54,698 bases of DNA from an uncultured Anaerolineae bacterium (GTDB lineage Bacteria; Chloroflexota; Anaerolineae; Anaerolineales; Villigracilaceae), in NCBI GenBank assembly GCA_937120535.1, contig CAKZJX010000134.1:1-54698 (forward strand). Reading direction: 5' to 3'. This document shows positions 31,836 through 41,307 of the stretch, one piece after another. Made by a program: the position numbers and the translations under genes. Position 1 is the stretch's first letter, and every line of letters starts with the position of its first letter. The notes below the pieces were generated by a model. That model was not told the origin of the DNA, made no database searches, and was given only the letters and a program-made list of their open reading frames with translations.

Positions 31836-34800
31836 CTAGGGGCGAACGCGCCTGAGGGTGCGCTCTAGAGTAGAAATGAGTTGTTGCTCGTTCAAGGCGC
31901 TTTTTTGCAATAAGCGCTGACCGAATTCGCGCAATCGTTGTTCTTGTTCGGGGGTGAGATCGCCGCCGGTGATGGTCAACACTGGAATATCGCGCAAGGT
32001 TTCTGAGGCGCGCATCTTTTCAAGGATGGTAAAGCCATCCATATCCGGCATGAACAGATCTAGAACCACCGCGTGAGGGGGATTGGATTGAATCACTTTC
32101 CACCCCTCGCTTCCGCCCTCAACCAAAATCGGGCGATAGCGACGACTCTGAGAGATCATTTGTCCCATCAGGCGCAGATCGTCTGGATTATCATCCACAA
32201 TCAGCACATCCTGAATGCTTCCATCGCCGTTCAAGCGATCGAGGGCGTTCAGCAGGTCATCTTCTAGGATCGGTTTGACCAGGTAATCAGCCGCCCCTAG
32301 GCTAAATCCCTTTTCCTGCTCTTCGACGATGCTGCAAATGATAACCGGGATGGCGCGCGTCTCTTCGTTAGCCTTCAGTTCACGCAACACACGCCAGCCA
32401 TCGTAGCCGGGCATCATAATGTCTAGAGTGATGGCATAGGGCTTGAGCTGGCGGGCTCGTTCTACGGCACGAGCGGGTTCACTGAGAGGGATGACGTCAT
32501 AGCCTTGGGGTTGCAGGTAACGCTCGTAGAGGCTGATCACGTTCGGGTCGTCATCAATGGCGAGGATCACCTTGCGGGAGGTTGATCCTTTGAATTCGGT
32601 GTGCATGCGGAAGACCGGCAGGGTGAAGAAGAAATCGCTCCCTTGGCCGGGGGTGCTGTTGACGCCGATTCGCCCACCATGCATTTGCACCATATGGTTG
32701 CAGATGGACAATCCCAGACCTGATCCACCGGTCTTTCGGGAGGGCGATGCATCCACTTGGGAGAAGGGTTGGAAGAGTTTCTTCTGATCTTCTAAGGCGA
32801 TCCCAGGTCCGGTATCTTTGACGTGCACGATCACTTCAGGGTGACCGTTGGGGCCTTTGGCGACTTCGGCAGTAACGGTGATCGAGCCTTCGTCGGTGAA
32901 TTTGGCGGCGTTCGAGAGCAGGTTGAGCAACACCTGGCGGATGCGCATGGCGTCGGCGCGAACGGTTGGTAGGTCAGCCGGGATTTGACGGTGTAGGGTG
33001 ATTGGCTTGTCTTTCACCAGACCGACCGCCGTAGACATGACGCTGTTGATCAGGTCAGCCAGGTTGACTTCGTCGAAGGTCAGTTCCATCTTGCCGGCTT
33101 CGATGCGAGACAGGTCAAGGATGTCGTTGATCAAACCCAAGAGGTGTTGGCCGGCGTTGTGAATGGCTTGCAAGTCTTGTCGTTGCAACTCGGTAATTGG
33201 GCCGTCGATTCCCTTCAAGATCACCCGTGAGAAACCGATGATGGAATTAAGAGGTGTGCGAAGCTCATGACTCATATTGGCCAGGAATTGGCTCTTAAGC
33301 CGATCGGCTTCACGCATCTCTTTCATAGCTTGCAGGGAGAGCTGATAGGAGCGGGCGTTGTCAATCGCGATCGCCACCTGATCAGCCAGGATTTGTAACA
33401 CGGCAATGTCGTCTTCGGTAAAGGCATTGGGGATGGTGGATTGGATATCCAGAGCACCGATTGTGCGCATGCCTACCCGCAAGGGCAAGGCGGCTTCGGC
33501 GCGCGTCTCTGGCAGCAAGGGATTGAATTTGTGAATGTCACTGCTTGTGGTATCGTTGACCACGATAGGCTGGCCGGTTTCGGCGACCTGTCCCACGATA
33601 GATTTGGATCCAACCGGCAGGCTATGCTTGCGGCGTAACATCTCCTCGCCGGCTTCTCCGGTAGCGGCCTGTAATACAGCGTTGAATCCGGTCTCTTCCA
33701 CCACAAACAGGCCGGCATGGTAGAAGCCAAATCGATCGCGTACTAGATTCACGGTCTGGCGGAAGACAGTTGGCAGATCCATGGTTGAAGTTACCAACTG
33801 GGCGATTTCTGCAGTGGCCGAGAGGTACTCGTTGCGGCGACGCAGAGCTTCTTCGGCGCGCTTGCGATCGGTAATGTCATAGGCCAGCCAGAACACTTCG
33901 TTCTCGCTCAGCTTGGATACGCTTGCATCAAACCAGTATTCCTGGCCGTTGATGGTCAACGGGTATTCAAGCTTTTGTACCTGTCCGGTGTCCAAAGCTC
34001 GTGCGATAGTGTCTAGGAAAGGTTGGTGAAGCGCAGCAGGCAGGATCTCGGTGAGTCGCTTTCCCAACATCTCGTCGCTTGGGTGGAACAAACGCGAGGG
34101 ATTGGTCGGCGCAATGTGTACATAGCGTCCGTCGCGATCGTAAACAATGATCACGTCGGTCATGGCTGAGAACAGGGCGCGCAGTTCCGCCTCAGAACGC
34201 CGCGTTTCTTCAAATAGGCGGACGTTCTCCAGCACCAAACCGATCTGGGTTCCGATCGAATGTGCCAGTTGAAGCATGCGAGGCGAGACGACTTTCGCTT
34301 CCTGGCTAAACAGACATAATGTGCCGATCACGCGTCCTTTGGATTCGATTGGAGTTCCAAAGTAAGAGAGGATCTTCTGAGCGATCAATCCTTGCACATC
34401 AACCGGCGCCCCTTCGCGCAGGTCGTGGATAGTCATGATGGTTTTCTGGTGATACACCTGCTCGCAAAGGGTGTTGGAAAAACCTACGTTCTCAAGTTGG
34501 AGACGAAGGGGTTCGGGCAAGTTATGGTGGCTGACCAACGTCAGTCTGTTTTGACGTTCATCGTAGAGAGAGACTAGCCCTCCGCTGAAACCAAAGATCT
34601 GGATAGCCTCGAGGAGAATGTTCTCCAAAATCGGCTCAACAGCCATGAATTGGCTGGCAGCCGAAGCAATTCGGTTGAGGGTAGCGAGTTCCTCGGCGCG
34701 CTGTTGCGTTTCCTCGAACAGGCGGGCATTTTCCAAGGCTACCGCCAGTTGCGAAGCTACGCTTTGCAAGACGTTAAAGTCGTCCACGGTGAAGGCGTTT

Positions 34801-36611
34801 TTCTGTTCGGACTCGACGATCAGCAGACCAAGCACTCTTTCGCCGAGCTTGATTGGGACGTCCACTTCACTGCTCATTCCTTTGGCTCCGGGCAAATAGG
34901 CCGGATCTTTGGAAACGTCTGGGCAGTAGAAAAGTTCACCACGCTCGATCGCTCGCCAGGAGATGCCCTGGCCGGGTGGAATGCGCCAATCGGCCGGGGC
35001 GTCCTCCCAGCCGTGTTGAGCAATCAAAACCCGATCGCCGCTTGTCGAGTCAATCAGAAAGATGCCCGAGAAGGGATATCCTAAAATCTCTCCGAGCGCG
35101 CTTACCGTTACTTCGCAGATCTGTTTTTGTCCTTGAGCGCGCGTCAGGGCATGGCTAAGGTGATAGAGAGCCTCTTGTTGTTGGGCACGCTTGTGCGTTT
35201 CTTCGAAGAGGCGCGCGTTTTGAATGGCGATGGCTGCCTGGCCGGCAATGGCTTGCAGGAGTTCTAGGTCATGTTGATCGTACACGTTCTCTTCGCGGTG
35301 CGATTGAGCGGCCATCACGCCGATGGCCTGATCGCCTGACATCAGCGGAACGCCGATCCAAGATTTGGCTGGCTCGCCGATCGGTTCGATGCCTAGGAGC
35401 TGCAACGTCGCTTGAACGTCTTTGGGTAGGAAGAGCGGTTGACGGGTTCGGAGGATATAACCGCTCATGCCTTGATCGGCCGGAATGGCGATCACCTGTT
35501 TATCGAGCTTGGACTCGGTGATATTTAGTGAAAAGGTGATCTCGTGCCGATCGGCATCGTATAAGCCAATGAAGAAATTCTCAACGTTGATTAGGCGGCG
35601 AGCCCCCTCGTAGATCTCTTGGAGCACTTGCTGGACATTCAATTGTGCTGAGAGTTGCTGATTCAGCTCATTAAGGACGTTCAGCTCTTCGGCGCGTTGG
35701 CGGCTCTCTTCGAGTGAGCGGGCGTTCTGAATGGCGATGGCAGTTTGGCCGGCAATGGCGATCAATAAGTCGAGATGATGCTCGGTGTACAGATTGGCCG
35801 TCTCAGTGCTCTGGACGGCAATTACGCCTAAGATGGAATCGCCAGCCAGCAAAGGCGCTCCCATCCAGGATTTGGCCGGCCGGCTGTCACCCAGGGGGAT
35901 AAAGTCAATGCCCAGCGCCTTCATCCGGCTGGGAACGTCGTCTGGCAGGTACAGCGGCTGTCGCGTTCGCAGGATGAAGTCGGTTAGGCCATGACCCAGC
36001 GGGCGCGGGGAAACGTCGATTCGTTTGTGATCGTTCACGACGAAGATCGGGCGCACTTCTTGCCGCGTTGGATCATAGAGAGAGATAAACAGATTGGTCG
36101 TGTCCATCAAGCGGCTGGCAGAGCGATAGACAGTCTCTGCAATAGCGTCTACACTCAATTTGGAGGCCAGCTCACGCCCGAATTCGTTGAGAATGCTCAG
36201 CTCCTCGGCTCGCAGGCGGGTTTCTTGAAACAAGCGGGCATTTTCCAACGCCTGAGCGAGTTGATCCGTCACTTGCCGAACGAGCAACTGCTCGTTGGGG
36301 CCCCACTCCCGAGCGCCAGATTCGTCCACTACTTGCAGGGTAGCCCAATTGCGATCGTCCAGGCGAAATCCCAAAGAGAGACTGGAGGTGCTCCCTCCTT
36401 GGCCTTGGCGAGCAAAGATGGCCGGTTCCTCCATGGGCGCAAAAGCCGATTGTGGCAAAGCGCGGCCGGCCGGTTTGGTTGGCATATCGGCGGCTTTCTT
36501 GGTCGGCGGGCGACCGACTGCCTTTTGGTCCTCCTCGGGCGGCTGGGCCGCTTCTGGAGAGAGGTTCTGGAATAGCTCCTCAAGCCGTTTGATAGGTCGT
36601 TTCTTTGACAT
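31836..36611 (-). CDS. Giant GAF/PAS hybrid histidine kinase with two receivers
   Basis: A 1591-residue soluble kinase and the only histidine kinase of the array. Domains in order: a Pro/Lys-rich leader (1-70); the C-terminal half of a GAF domain (about 78-128); four full GAF domains (150-300, 325-468, 490-632, 655-802); a PAS domain (810-920); a fifth GAF (945-1085); dimerisation domain with H1115 in ANMSHELRTPLN; ATPase with NLLSNAAKFTDEGS, DTGPGIALEDQ and GGSGLGLSI; receiver 1 (1347-1460, D1397) and receiver 2 (1468-1590, D1518). There is no membrane span, so it must hear signals from soluble ligands or partner proteins. GAF2, GAF3 and the neighbouring linkers repeat the same ENARLFEET type helix. 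The ATG at 36611 follows GAGGAG and overlaps the parA gene by 32 bases. The second receiver's tail (LTPEQEQRL, then LLQKSALNE) resembles that of the receiver in the enzyme fusion. Confidence 0.93.
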   Translation of the reverse strand: MSKKRPIKRLEELFQNLSPEAAQPPEEDQKAVGRPPTKKAADMPTKPAGRALPQSAFAPMEEPAIFARQGQGGSTSSLSLGFRLDDRNWATLQVVDESGAREWGPNEQLLVRQVTDQLAQALENARLFQETRLRAEELSILNEFGRELASKLSVDAIAETVYRSASRLMDTTNLFISLYDPTRQEVRPIFVVNDHKRIDVSPRPLGHGLTDFILRTRQPLYLPDDVPSRMKALGIDFIPLGDSRPAKSWMGAPLLAGDSILGVIAVQSTETANLYTEHHLDLLIAIAGQTAIAIQNARSLEESRQRAEELNVLNELNQQLSAQLNVQQVLQEIYEGARRLINVENFFIGLYDADRHEITFSLNITESKLDKQVIAIPADQGMSGYILRTRQPLFLPKDVQATLQLLGIEPIGEPAKSWIGVPLMSGDQAIGVMAAQSHREENVYDQHDLELLQAIAGQAAIAIQNARLFEETHKRAQQQEALYHLSHALTRAQGQKQICEVTVSALGEILGYPFSGIFLIDSTSGDRVLIAQHGWEDAPADWRIPPGQGISWRAIERGELFYCPDVSKDPAYLPGAKGMSSEVDVPIKLGERVLGLLIVESEQKNAFTVDDFNVLQSVASQLAVALENARLFEETQQRAEELATLNRIASAASQFMAVEPILENILLEAIQIFGFSGGLVSLYDERQNRLTLVSHHNLPEPLRLQLENVGFSNTLCEQVYHQKTIMTIHDLREGAPVDVQGLIAQKILSYFGTPIESKGRVIGTLCLFSQEAKVVSPRMLQLAHSIGTQIGLVLENVRLFEETRRSEAELRALFSAMTDVIIVYDRDGRYVHIAPTNPSRLFHPSDEMLGKRLTEILPAALHQPFLDTIARALDTGQVQKLEYPLTINGQEYWFDASVSKLSENEVFWLAYDITDRKRAEEALRRRNEYLSATAEIAQLVTSTMDLPTVFRQTVNLVRDRFGFYHAGLFVVEETGFNAVLQAATGEAGEEMLRRKHSLPVGSKSIVGQVAETGQPIVVNDTTSSDIHKFNPLLPETRAEAALPLRVGMRTIGALDIQSTIPNAFTEDDIAVLQILADQVAIAIDNARSYQLSLQAMKEMREADRLKSQFLANMSHELRTPLNSIIGFSRVILKGIDGPITELQRQDLQAIHNAGQHLLGLINDILDLSRIEAGKMELTFDEVNLADLINSVMSTAVGLVKDKPITLHRQIPADLPTVRADAMRIRQVLLNLLSNAAKFTDEGSITVTAEVAKGPNGHPEVIVHVKDTGPGIALEDQKKLFQPFSQVDASPSRKTGGSGLGLSICNHMVQMHGGRIGVNSTPGQGSDFFFTLPVFRMHTEFKGSTSRKVILAIDDDPNVISLYERYLQPQGYDVIPLSEPARAVERARQLKPYAITLDIMMPGYDGWRVLRELKANEETRAIPVIICSIVEEQEKGFSLGAADYLVKPILEDDLLNALDRLNGDGSIQDVLIVDDNPDDLRLMGQMISQSRRYRPILVEGGSEGWKVIQSNPPHAVVLDLFMPDMDGFTILEKMRASETLRDIPVLTITGGDLTPEQEQRLREFGQRLLQKSALNEQQLISTLERTLRRVRP

Positions 36612-37365
36612 ACTGAATCAACTCCTCGGCTAAGATCCGGTATTGGATCGAGCCGCGGCTGGTTGGCATATAACGGGTAATTGGTTGTCCGGCGATAGGA
36701 CTTTCGCGTAGCTTAGTGTCAATCTCGATCACGGTTTCAAACATGCCTTCGCCAAAAGTATTCAGTAACTGCTCATAGATGTTGCGATGGGTGCGGTTAC
36801 GACGGTCCATTAATGTTACTAGGATCCGATACGCCAAGTTCGGATTGGCTTCCCTTCGGATACGGCGAACCACGCCCATCATATTTCGCAGGGCATAAGC
36901 AGAGAAATACTCTGGTTGAGTGGGGATGATCAGCAGATCGGCTGCCGCCAGAGCGTTTAGGGTGATCGTTCCCAGGGAAGGAGGGCAATCGAAGAGAATG
37001 TACTCGTAAGGCAATGGGCCGGCCAGTTCCAGCGCGGTGCGCATGGTCCTTAAATAATTGGCGCGCACCGGCAAGAACTGCTCGGCGCTCTCAATGCGCG
37101 GATTGCAAGGCGCCAGGTCCAGGCGCTCGAAACCGGTTTTACGAATAGCACTCTGCAGCGGCGCCGCCTCGATCAACACATGAGCGATCGTTCGAGTGGC
37201 TTCGTTGGGTTCCAGCCCCAGCGCTAGCGTCAAGTTCGCTTGGGGGTCCATATCAATCAAGAGCGTACGATACCCCAGATCGGCCAAAGCACCCCCCAGC
37301 GAGAGCGTAGTTGTCGTCTTTGCCACACCGCCTTTTTCGTTGGAGATAGCGATTTTATAGATCAT
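36580..37365 (-). CDS. ParA/Soj-family ATPase
   Basis: A 261-residue ATPase of the ParA/MinD family that moves or positions cargo (DNA or protein assemblies) inside the cell by ATP-dependent dimerisation. The deviant Walker A is KGGVAKTTTTLS (the signature Lys is present), with LLIDMDPQANLTLAL next and YILFDCPPSLGTITLNAL as Walker B region. There is no ParB gene or centromere-like repeat nearby, so a plasmid- or chromosome-partition role is unlikely. I chose the ATG at 37365 because GGAGGAAGT stands just before it and the family fold starts there (IYKIAISNEKGGV). An alternative ATG at 37386 would overlap the preceding receptor by four bases. Its 3' end overlaps the giant kinase by 32 bases, so both are made together. 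Confidence 0.9.
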   Translation of the reverse strand: MIYKIAISNEKGGVAKTTTTLSLGGALADLGYRTLLIDMDPQANLTLALGLEPNEATRTIAHVLIEAAPLQSAIRKTGFERLDLAPCNPRIESAEQFLPVRANYLRTMRTALELAGPLPYEYILFDCPPSLGTITLNALAAADLLIIPTQPEYFSAYALRNMMGVVRRIRREANPNLAYRILVTLMDRRNRTHRNIYEQLLNTFGEGMFETVIEIDTKLRESPIAGQPITRYMPTSRGSIQYRILAEELIQYVKETTYQTA

Positions 37366-37382
37366 ACTTCCTCCAAACTCCA

Positions 37383-39908
37383 TCATTCGTTTTGCTGCCC
37401 ATCGCTCCCTCGCCCCGGCAGGTGGGTTGCAACAGCATGGGGGATAATTTCCACGCGAGATACGTTTAATACGCGTTGCAACTCCTCAATGGCAATGCGA
37501 ATCATGGCTTGTGGATCGTTGGTGCTGCGGATCTTTGTCGTAATCTCGGCCACTGCCTGTTCGCGAGCAGCGCGGGTGTAGGTCTCCTCAAATAGGCGGG
37601 CATTTTCTAAGGCCAGACTAAGGCGTTCGGCCACGGCTTCAACGATAGCGATCTCGTCCTGTCTCCAGGAGCGGTCTGGGTGTGGGGAACGTACTTCCAG
37701 CACCCCAATCGCTTGATTCTGAAGCCGGATCGGGACAGCAATTATTGGGCCCAGCTCGCTCTCTTCCCAAATCACCGTTCGCCCGCTCTCCAACGCTGTG
37801 CGAATCTCTTGGCGGTCCAGCGTATCGAAGATGGGCGCGCCGCTGCCGCCGCTATACCAATAGCCGATTGGGGCATGAGCGGTTTTCTGTTCCCAGGCTC
37901 GCAGTGCCATCTCACCATACAGCGCTTGGGACTCGGCCAATGCTTGACGCACTTCGGATAACAGACGCGCATTCTCAATCGCAATGGCTACCTGATCGGC
38001 CAGGATACTCAAGATTTTAATGTCCTCTTGATTGAAAGCGCTCGGTTCTGTGCTCTGCACGTCGAGAACGCCGATGATCTCCTGACGCACTCGCAAGGGC
38101 AAAGCCATTTCTGAGCGCGTCTCGGGCAGGTCTGGGTTATCGAAGAAGACAGCATCCTCGCCTACATCCAGGGCAATGCGCCCTTGACCGCTTCCCGCAA
38201 CGTATCCTACAATGCCCACCTTGCCGATCGGCAACTTATGACCGCGAGCCAACATACGTTTTCCACCTGGGCTATTAGCCGCTCGTAAGACGGCATAGCC
38301 GCTCGCTCGGTCCAACAAAAACACACCCACGTGGTAGAACCCAAAGCGCTCGCTAATGACGTGGCTAACCAGCGACAGTAATTTTTCTAGTTCAGTTTCT
38401 GTGGAGATAGCACGCGCCACTTCGCTGATCACCTGCAATTGCTGAGCCCGTTTTTCACTCTGTTGCATGGTTCGTTCGAGATCGGCTGTGCGCTCGGCGA
38501 CGCGTTGCTCCAACGAGGTCACCAATTCGCGCACGCGTTGAGCCATCGTGTTGAAGGATTGGGCCAGGGTTTGGAATTCTTCGGTGATTTGTGGCGGCAC
38601 CTGCATGCTCAAATTGCCCCGGGCCAGTTGGTGAGAGAAGTCAGTGATTTGATCGAGAGGCGCAGTCAGCAGGTGAATCAAGCCACGCGTCACTAGCAAC
38701 GCTAGGAACAGGAAACCGAGCATTCCCAAACCGAGGTTAAGCAGCATGCGGCGTGTTTCTTCTTGTAGGCGCGCCTCGATGGTCAACAACTCGAACTGCG
38801 TTTCGGCGGCCGGCAAGACAATGCCGATGCTATAGCCCAGCGAAGGGATAGGCTGATACACCACGAGCTTTTCAACGCCATTTAATGTTATGACACGCAT
38901 CCCGCTCTGGAAGGTGGTCATCTTGATCAGAATTTCAAACAACTCGAGGGAAACTTTGTCGAGGATCGGTTCGAGCGCCGATCGCTCCTGGACCTCAGGC
39001 GGGGTGAGGCCAAAATCGGCATATCCCATCTCGGGCATGACGATCGGGCGTCCATCTCGATCGAGCAGGAAGGCGTATCCATTCTGCCCCAGGTGGATGC
39101 TTGAGATCAAGTCGGTGATGCGCGTCAGTTGTACATCAGCGCCGAGAACACCTCGGAATTGCCCTTTCGGGTCGAAAACAGGCACGCTGGCGGTGATCAC
39201 CCACCCGTGGCCGGCCGCGTCTAGATAGGGTGTAGACCAGACCACCTTTCGTTCAGGATTAAAGCTTGGATGTGCGCTCGCAAACCAGGGGCGATGGATG
39301 TGTCGAAAATCGGCCGGCAGCCGAGCTGCTAGGTCAATGTTGGGATAATACAGCATTGCTTCGGTGATGCTACCGAAGTAGATAGCGGTGATATCCGGCT
39401 GCTGGCGCAGGATCGACAGCGTCCAGGGATCCATTCTCTTTAGCGCGCCGATCTCGGCCAGTAAAGGCTCCGAAAGCGTCGGACGCGCCGGGATAAAAAT
39501 CGATCCGGGATCGGAGTCGGGATTATCCCAGCTCCCCTGAGGCAGTTGGGTGAGGACAACCGGGGCCGGCGATGCTTCTTGAGCAAATAATAGACGCATG
39601 GTTTCGCTTAAGGTAGCCATGCTGGTGCTGATCGATTGGAAGAACGCATCGGTTTCGAGCGCGTAGCGCAGAGCAATCGAGGTAAGTTCCTTTTCGGTTT
39701 CAGATTGAATACTGCGAGATAGGCGTTCGGTCAGAAAGGCATTAACGAGACTGGTGCGATAAAAGGTATAGAGTGCCGTGACGATCATAGCAAGCGTCAC
39801 CAAGCCGATCGCACTTACGCTTAAGCGTCGGCGGAAGGAGCGGAGCAGAAGCAGATGGCTCACGCGTTTCCAGAGAGAATCTTCACCCGGAGGAAAGTTC
39901 CCGATCAT
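37383..39908 (-). CDS. Cache-HAMP-GAF membrane receptor without output domain (receptor 6)
   Basis: An 841-residue membrane receptor. Span 1 is at about 29-48; the periplasmic region of roughly 340 residues contains a double-Cache-like fold (ITAIYFGSITEAMLYYP, then HRPWFASAHPS and a late GADVQLTRITDLI). Span 2 is at about 388-410, followed by a HAMP domain (LTAPLDQITDFSHQLARGNL) and a coiled coil. A full GAF domain (about 500-650) and a shortened GAF with a W...YWY preamble (about 665-780) follow. It ends in the common tail of this array (REQAVAEITTKIRS, then MIRIAIEELQRVL). There is no histidine-kinase, GGDEF, methyl-accepting or other output domain. It overlaps receptor 5 by four bases (ATGA). 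Confidence 0.88.
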   Translation of the reverse strand: MIGNFPPGEDSLWKRVSHLLLLRSFRRRLSVSAIGLVTLAMIVTALYTFYRTSLVNAFLTERLSRSIQSETEKELTSIALRYALETDAFFQSISTSMATLSETMRLLFAQEASPAPVVLTQLPQGSWDNPDSDPGSIFIPARPTLSEPLLAEIGALKRMDPWTLSILRQQPDITAIYFGSITEAMLYYPNIDLAARLPADFRHIHRPWFASAHPSFNPERKVVWSTPYLDAAGHGWVITASVPVFDPKGQFRGVLGADVQLTRITDLISSIHLGQNGYAFLLDRDGRPIVMPEMGYADFGLTPPEVQERSALEPILDKVSLELFEILIKMTTFQSGMRVITLNGVEKLVVYQPIPSLGYSIGIVLPAAETQFELLTIEARLQEETRRMLLNLGLGMLGFLFLALLVTRGLIHLLTAPLDQITDFSHQLARGNLSMQVPPQITEEFQTLAQSFNTMAQRVRELVTSLEQRVAERTADLERTMQQSEKRAQQLQVISEVARAISTETELEKLLSLVSHVISERFGFYHVGVFLLDRASGYAVLRAANSPGGKRMLARGHKLPIGKVGIVGYVAGSGQGRIALDVGEDAVFFDNPDLPETRSEMALPLRVRQEIIGVLDVQSTEPSAFNQEDIKILSILADQVAIAIENARLLSEVRQALAESQALYGEMALRAWEQKTAHAPIGYWYSGGSGAPIFDTLDRQEIRTALESGRTVIWEESELGPIIAVPIRLQNQAIGVLEVRSPHPDRSWRQDEIAIVEAVAERLSLALENARLFEETYTRAAREQAVAEITTKIRSTNDPQAMIRIAIEELQRVLNVSRVEIIPHAVATHLPGRGSDGQQNE

Positions 39909-41293
39909 GACTCCACCTCAAATGTCTTCTGGATCGGCTGCAACTGAATAAGGACTTCCGATCCGTTCAAGGCCTGGCTAAGTTCCTGAGCTGCGGTTTG
40001 CAAAATAGCGCGGATGCGAGTTTGTCCGCTGAGACGGGAGGTAATCTCGGCGATGATTCGCTCTCGCTCAGCGCGTCGCAAACTAGAGCGCATGAGGAGG
40101 GCGTTTTCAAGAGCAAGCGCCACGCGTTCAGCCACGACTTCTACAATGTCAATATCGTCGTCGGTCCATTTCCTCCGCGGAGCGCTGATCCGCAATAGGC
40201 CGATCGACTCGCCGTGTATCCGAAGCGGCACGTCCAGATAGGAGGTGCTGGCTTCTGTTCCAGGTTCGTAGGAACGAGGCAGGCCGCTTTCAAGTGCTTG
40301 TAGGGCAGCTGCATCGATGGGAAGGGGTTCTTGGAGAGGGACACTGATACCATTAATATAGCGATAACCAAACAAATGTTTTTCTCGCGAAGCATGCGCC
40401 CATGCCTGACGAATGCTGCTCTGTTCGACCTGAGCAAATTTTTCCGATAAGGTTCGCGCTTGTTCGAGCCGGCGCAAGTTCTCGATGGTTGGACCGAGCA
40501 AGTCGGCCAAGATAGCGTAGGGAAGGATGTCTTCGGGAGAGAAAGCCTGAAGCTCGGTGCTCTGAATGTCGAGAACGGCCAAGATGCGATCGCCTGTTTG
40601 GATCGGCAATAGGAGTTGAGCGTTAATCTCATCTGAAATCGGGAGGTGAAAGACCGCCGGGCCGAATTCCGGACGTCGAAAGGTGAATGGCATTCGGCTA
40701 AGCACTATTCGCTCCAAAAGAGCGTTTTCGCTGATCCGTTCTCGATAGGGCGACAGGAGTGCGCCTCGGTGTATGGCGTATCGTTCAGCGTACATTCCTG
40801 TTTCATCGAGAAGGTACATCGCTGTATACGGATGGCCAAACTGGTTGCACACTTCCTGCACGGTTAGGGTGAGCGCCTCGTTTACGGAGCGGGCGTTTTG
40901 TAGCGCTTCGGCCAACAGGGCGATCGAAATAAAACGATGGGTTTGATGTTCGTGCCGGGCCTGGAGCTGCTCTAAGGTGTGTTGGTGCTCCTCAATTTGC
41001 CGTTTTAGTTCGGCTTTGATGATTTCTATGTGCTGTAATGTTTGCTGAAGCTCTTGATTGGCCTGTTGTAGCGCTTGATCTCGAAGGCCAATCAGGTAAA
41101 ACGCCACACCTAGCACGAACGGTGCTGTGTCCACAATCCAGTGAACCGGATTTTGTTGCTGAACCGCCAGGGCCGAGGATACACCAAAGGGCAATCCTCT
41201 TAGCCAGATGTCCACTATTGTGGCCAGGAGCGGCGGAAATGAACCAAAGACCGCTCCTAAGAGAGTCCATCGTGCGACCAGGGGGTTCTTCAT
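39905..41293 (-). CDS. Two-span GAF receptor without output domain (receptor 5)
   Basis: A 462-residue protein, the smallest receptor of the array. Two membrane spans at about 10-33 and 50-68 bracket a short outer loop, so little ligand-binding surface is exposed. A long coiled coil (QALQQANQELQQTLQHIEII and onward) then leads to one GAF domain (about 135-270) and a shortened GAF with the AW...YRY preamble (about 290-400). The C-terminus is the shared tail (RERIIAEITSRL, then ILQTAAQELSQALNGSEVLI). No output domain is present. It follows receptor 4 by 14 bases and overlaps receptor 6 by four. Because it can sense almost nothing outside, its input may be intracellular or membrane-borne. Confidence 0.85.
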   Translation of the reverse strand: MKNPLVARWTLLGAVFGSFPPLLATIVDIWLRGLPFGVSSALAVQQQNPVHWIVDTAPFVLGVAFYLIGLRDQALQQANQELQQTLQHIEIIKAELKRQIEEHQHTLEQLQARHEHQTHRFISIALLAEALQNARSVNEALTLTVQEVCNQFGHPYTAMYLLDETGMYAERYAIHRGALLSPYRERISENALLERIVLSRMPFTFRRPEFGPAVFHLPISDEINAQLLLPIQTGDRILAVLDIQSTELQAFSPEDILPYAILADLLGPTIENLRRLEQARTLSEKFAQVEQSSIRQAWAHASREKHLFGYRYINGISVPLQEPLPIDAAALQALESGLPRSYEPGTEASTSYLDVPLRIHGESIGLLRISAPRRKWTDDDIDIVEVVAERVALALENALLMRSSLRRAERERIIAEITSRLSGQTRIRAILQTAAQELSQALNGSEVLIQLQPIQKTFEVES

Positions 41294-41307
41294 CGTATCA
41301 CCGTCCT

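Noticed and set aside
33700-36250. DNA repeats suggesting a CRISPR array or tandem repeat
   Set aside because: The repeated stretches code for the same ENARLFEE-type helices of successive GAF domains; spacing is about 430-480 bases and they are protein-coding.
36580-37386. A plasmid or chromosome partition locus
   Set aside because: Only the ParA ATPase is present; there is no ParB, no parS-like repeats and no replication gene, and the neighbours are signalling genes.
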